Assembly (NCBI GenBank): GCA_027486005.1
Contig: JAIXPZ010000047.1
Span: forward strand, 1 to 47,104
DNA: 47,104 nt
Source of the DNA: Legionellales bacterium
GTDB taxonomy: Bacteria; Pseudomonadota; Gammaproteobacteria; JAGOUN01
Reading direction: 5' to 3'
Shown: positions 44,953-47,104 of the stretch, in pieces
How the letters are laid out: every line of letters begins with the position of its first letter
How positions within the stretch are numbered: the stretch's first letter is position 1
Translations under genes and position numbers: made by a program
The notes under the pieces: model-generated
The model's database searches: none
What the model saw: only the letters and a program-made list of their open reading frames with translations
What the model was told of the DNA's origin: nothing

Positions 44953-46899
44953 TTAAAAGGATCGACTAATATTCAAATAATCGGAATTCTCTGCTGAGTT
45001 GGAGACGCTATTTAATCCTTCAAGGTTAGTGGATACTTCTGTTGCTGGACTGTAGAGACTCTTTAATACTTCAAGTTCAGTGAGTACTTCTTCAGCGGTC
45101 GGTCGCTTACTTCGTTCTGCCCAGCAGCTGCGCATGAGCATGCCAAACCCAGGATATTGTTGTTTGCATTCGTCTGGTACCGTTTCCACTTTTCCTCGCG
45201 TCAACATGTTCGTGACGACCATATCATTGACTGCCGTTGAAAAAGGAATACGACGACTCGCCAGCTCAAAAAATACCATCCCGAGCGCCCACAGATCACT
45301 CCCGCGTGAATGCGGTTCTTCGTCAAATAATTCAGGTGCCATCCAGCGTGTCGTACCGACTAACTGACCTGTATTTTCAGCACGTTTCGACGTCATTGTT
45401 GAATGTATCTTTAATTGCGCAAGCCCAAAGTCACACCACTTCGCGTGATGATCACGGTCTAACACCACATTCAGGCTCTTGATATCGCGGTGTACAACCT
45501 TTTCTTGGTGCAAATACGCAAGCCCCCGCGCAAGTTCTTCGGCCATCCGTAACCGTAATCCCCAGGGGATGTCTTCTTCGCTATGTAAATAGTGGTACAG
45601 CGATCCCTTCGCCCCGTATTCCATCACCAGCATCGCAGGGTGACTGTCAATCCGGACTAACCCTAAAAAACGCACTAAGCATTCATGTTCAAGGCGCAAC
45701 ATAATACTCACTTCATGGCGAATTTCTCGCGCCACCCGTTCGGGTAGCCGCGATCCTTCATAACACTTCACCGCCACCGTTTGAAAGTTGTACTTTGCCT
45801 CATACACCGTCCCATAGCTTCCCTTGCCAAGCTCGCGACCGAGTTTAACTTTGCCCTCAGGAATGCTTCTGTCAAAATAATCATCCTCTTCGCTGGCGTT
45901 ACTCCTCATCATCATAGGCAGCGCTTGAAGAGGAAGTGGATCCGAAGTGTCTTGCCTGGTCGAAATAACAGGACGGCAACTGACGTCCCAGACTTTGATC
46001 GACTTATCCTCTGACCCGCTCGCAAGACGGCCGTCCGATAAACCCGTGAGTGCATTTACATCACTCGTATGACCCGAGAGCGTCGCCTCACACCTGCCCG
46101 TCAACAGGTTCCACACCTTGATCGTCTTATCCTGTGAGCCGCTCGCAAGACGGCCTTCTGCTAACACCGTGAGTGCCATTACATAACGCGTATGACCCAA
46201 GAGCTTCGCCTCACATGTGCCCGTCAAGGGGTTCCACACCCTGACTGTACGATCCCACGACCCGCTCGCAAGACGGCCGTCCGCTAACACCGTAAGTGTC
46301 CTTACATAATCCGTATGGCCCCAAAGCGTCCTCTCACACGACCACGTCAAGGGGTTCCACAGCTTGATCGTGCTATCACCAGACCCGCTCGCAAGACGAC
46401 CGTCCTGTAACACCGCGAGTGCCATTACATGATTCGTATGATCCGAGAGCGTTGCCTCACACTGCTCGGTCAAGGGGGTGTTCCACACCTTGATCGTATT
46501 ATCATGAGACCCACTCGCAAGACGGCCGTCCTGTAACACCGTGAGTGCATATACATAACTCGCATGACCCGAGAGCGTCGCCTCACACTCCCCTGTCAAT
46601 AGGTTCCATATCTTGACCGTATTATCAGCAGACCCACTCGCAAGACGACCGTCCTGTAACACCGTGAGTGCCCTTACATAATCCGTATGACCCGAGAACG
46701 TCGCCTCACACTCCCCACTCAAGAGGTTCCATACCTTGATCGTCTTATCATGTGAGCCGCTCACAAGACGGCCGTCCGGTAACACCGTGAGTGTCAATAC
46801 CCAGGCCGTATGACCCCATAGCGTTGCCAGAGCCTCAGGGTTGATTCGGGTGCTGTCTTGTTCTGACACTTTGAACTCTAAACCTGAAGATTTTAACAT
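44953..46899 (-). CDS. WD40-repeat protein fused to an apparently active protein kinase
   Basis: From the ATG at 46899 (AGGA upstream) the protein has 648 residues. Residues ~25-315 contain seven WD40 repeats (HTxxVxALTVLxDGRLASGSxDxTIKVWN), enough for one beta-propeller. After a linker, residues ~350-610 are a tyrosine-kinase-like domain with ELGKGSYGTVY, VAVKCYEG, HRDIKSLNVVLD, CDFGLAQ and GTTRWMAPELF, all catalytic residues intact. The tail ends AENSDYLNISRSF. A longer frame from 47010 would add 37 Cys/Pro-rich residues but has no ribosome site. It is more GC-rich than neighbours. The fusion suggests a propeller that recruits targets; host-directed action is inferred, not shown. Confidence 0.8.
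   Translation of the reverse strand: MLKSSGLEFKVSEQDSTRINPEALATLWGHTAWVLTLTVLPDGRLVSGSHDKTIKVWNLLSGECEATFSGHTDYVRALTVLQDGRLASGSADNTVKIWNLLTGECEATLSGHASYVYALTVLQDGRLASGSHDNTIKVWNTPLTEQCEATLSDHTNHVMALAVLQDGRLASGSGDSTIKLWNPLTWSCERTLWGHTDYVRTLTVLADGRLASGSWDRTVRVWNPLTGTCEAKLLGHTRYVMALTVLAEGRLASGSQDKTIKVWNLLTGRCEATLSGHTSDVNALTGLSDGRLASGSEDKSIKVWDVSCRPVISTRQDTSDPLPLQALPMMMRSNASEEDDYFDRSIPEGKVKLGRELGKGSYGTVYEAKYNFQTVAVKCYEGSRLPERVAREIRHEVSIMLRLEHECLVRFLGLVRIDSHPAMLVMEYGAKGSLYHYLHSEEDIPWGLRLRMAEELARGLAYLHQEKVVHRDIKSLNVVLDRDHHAKWCDFGLAQLKIHSTMTSKRAENTGQLVGTTRWMAPELFDEEPHSRGSDLWALGMVFFELASRRIPFSTAVNDMVVTNMLTRGKVETVPDECKQQYPGFGMLMRSCWAERSKRPTAEEVLTELEVLKSLYSPATEVSTNLEGLNSVSNSAENSDYLNISRSF
45990..46850 (-). 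repeat. tandem WD40-coding repeats, about 120-126 bp per unit
   Basis: Seven DNA units share long near-identical stretches encoding DGRLASGS and the VWN / GHT junctions. The similarity at synonymous positions points to recent duplication or conversion. These are coding repeats, not a CRISPR array. Confidence 0.8.
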
Positions 46900-47079
46900 G
46901 TGTTTTCCTGAGTTTGGGATACTGAATGGCAGAGACAATACCGGAGCTACCTTAAGCAAACATGAAGGACAATAAAGGGGGCAAGACTTTGTAGGGGACA
47001 AAATTGACATAAGGATTTGATTTATAAGAAGAACTCGCTGATTTTATAAGAATTTCATATACTTCGTTTTGCGAAAAAC

Positions 47080-47088
47080 AGGAGGTGA
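47080..47088 (+). promoter_or_regulatory. strong Shine-Dalgarno sequence
   Basis: AGGAGGTGA just upstream of the ATG at 47090 is a near-perfect complement to the 3' end of 16S rRNA. The spacing to the ATG is very short, but the match supports a real gene start at the right edge. Confidence 0.6.
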
Positions 47089-47089
47089 T

Positions 47090-47104
47090 ATGAAAAACGT
47101 CAGC
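47090..47104 (+). CDS. start of a plus-strand gene cut by the right edge
   Basis: Five codons (MKNVS) follow the strong ribosome site and then the window ends. The gene would be divergent from the WD40-kinase. Nothing can be said about its product. Confidence 0.5.

Noticed and set aside
46010-46830. CRISPR-like regular repeats
   Set aside because: The units are about 120 bp, fully coding and match WD40 blades; no repeat-spacer structure.
46900-47010. 37-residue N-terminal extension of the WD40-kinase
   Set aside because: No ribosome site at 47010, Cys/Pro-rich unpatterned sequence; AGGA is well placed for the ATG at 46899. Not fully excluded.
1-47104. tRNA, rRNA, insertion-sequence transposase or phage attachment site
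   Set aside because: None seen on reading both strands; no transposase or integrase frame is present in the window.

Overview
The window looks like chromosome from an AT-rich, probably host-associated gammaproteobacterium of the Legionellales (Coxiella/Legionella/Rickettsiella/Berkiella-like). This is inferred from three things: gammaproteobacterial core genes (nrdAB, minCDE, Hsp33, and a gltA / sdhCDAB-sucAB-sucCD block), many proteins built from eukaryote-like repeats (BspA-type LRR, PPR, TPR, Sel1, WD40) joined to Ser/Thr-Tyr-type kinase domains, and short palindromic repeats, one of them inside a coding gene. No species can be named from the sequence alone.

Layout. 1-594 (minus): 5' part of a BspA-type LRR protein that runs off the left edge. 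595-1190: non-coding or decayed. 1191-14953 (plus): an unusually AT-rich accessory block. It holds a SAM methyltransferase, an EEP-fold hydrolase, a cupin, a heme-oxygenase-like di-iron oxidase (HDO), an SHMT-like PLP enzyme, a PPR-repeat/kinase fusion, a large TPR protein, an internally deleted copy of the first methyltransferase, and a giant fusion of four phosphotransfer folds (uridine-kinase-like P-loop, guanylate kinase, APH-like, NDP kinase). Gene overlaps and short gaps suggest an operon from 3283 to 14953. 15095-19102 (minus): nrdA-nrdB behind a promoter with a well-spaced NrdR box pair and a perfect DnaA box. 19328-20948 (plus): pssA and an isochorismatase-like hydrolase. 21105-25088 (minus): sdaA, a CsiV-like protein, minE, minD, minC. 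25138-27462 (plus): acyl-CoA synthetase and an outer-membrane beta-barrel. 27473-29617 (minus): hslO and gltA. 29793-39171 (plus): sdhCDAB-sucAB-sucCD, with palindromic elements in sucA and between sucC and sucD. 39204-39833: a small unknown gene and a relic of a glutamate-synthase-like gene. 40029-46899 (minus): a WD40-kinase followed by a kinase/TPR/Sel1 protein whose kinase domain appears catalytically dead. The first codons of another plus-strand gene lie at the right edge.

How it may fit together. The core genes give nucleotide reduction, division-site placement, phosphatidylserine synthesis, serine breakdown and the oxidative TCA arm from citrate synthase to fumarate. The accessory DNA falls into two themes. 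One is a putative small-molecule pathway (oxygenase + PLP enzyme + cupin + methyltransferase + phosphotransferases) with no product I can name. The other is a kinase-scaffold set: the same roughly 1000-residue TPR scaffold occurs once as a stand-alone gene next to a PPR-kinase and once fused to a pseudokinase next to an apparently active WD40-kinase. The second theme is typical of secreted effectors or host-interaction proteins, but secretion is not shown by the sequence.
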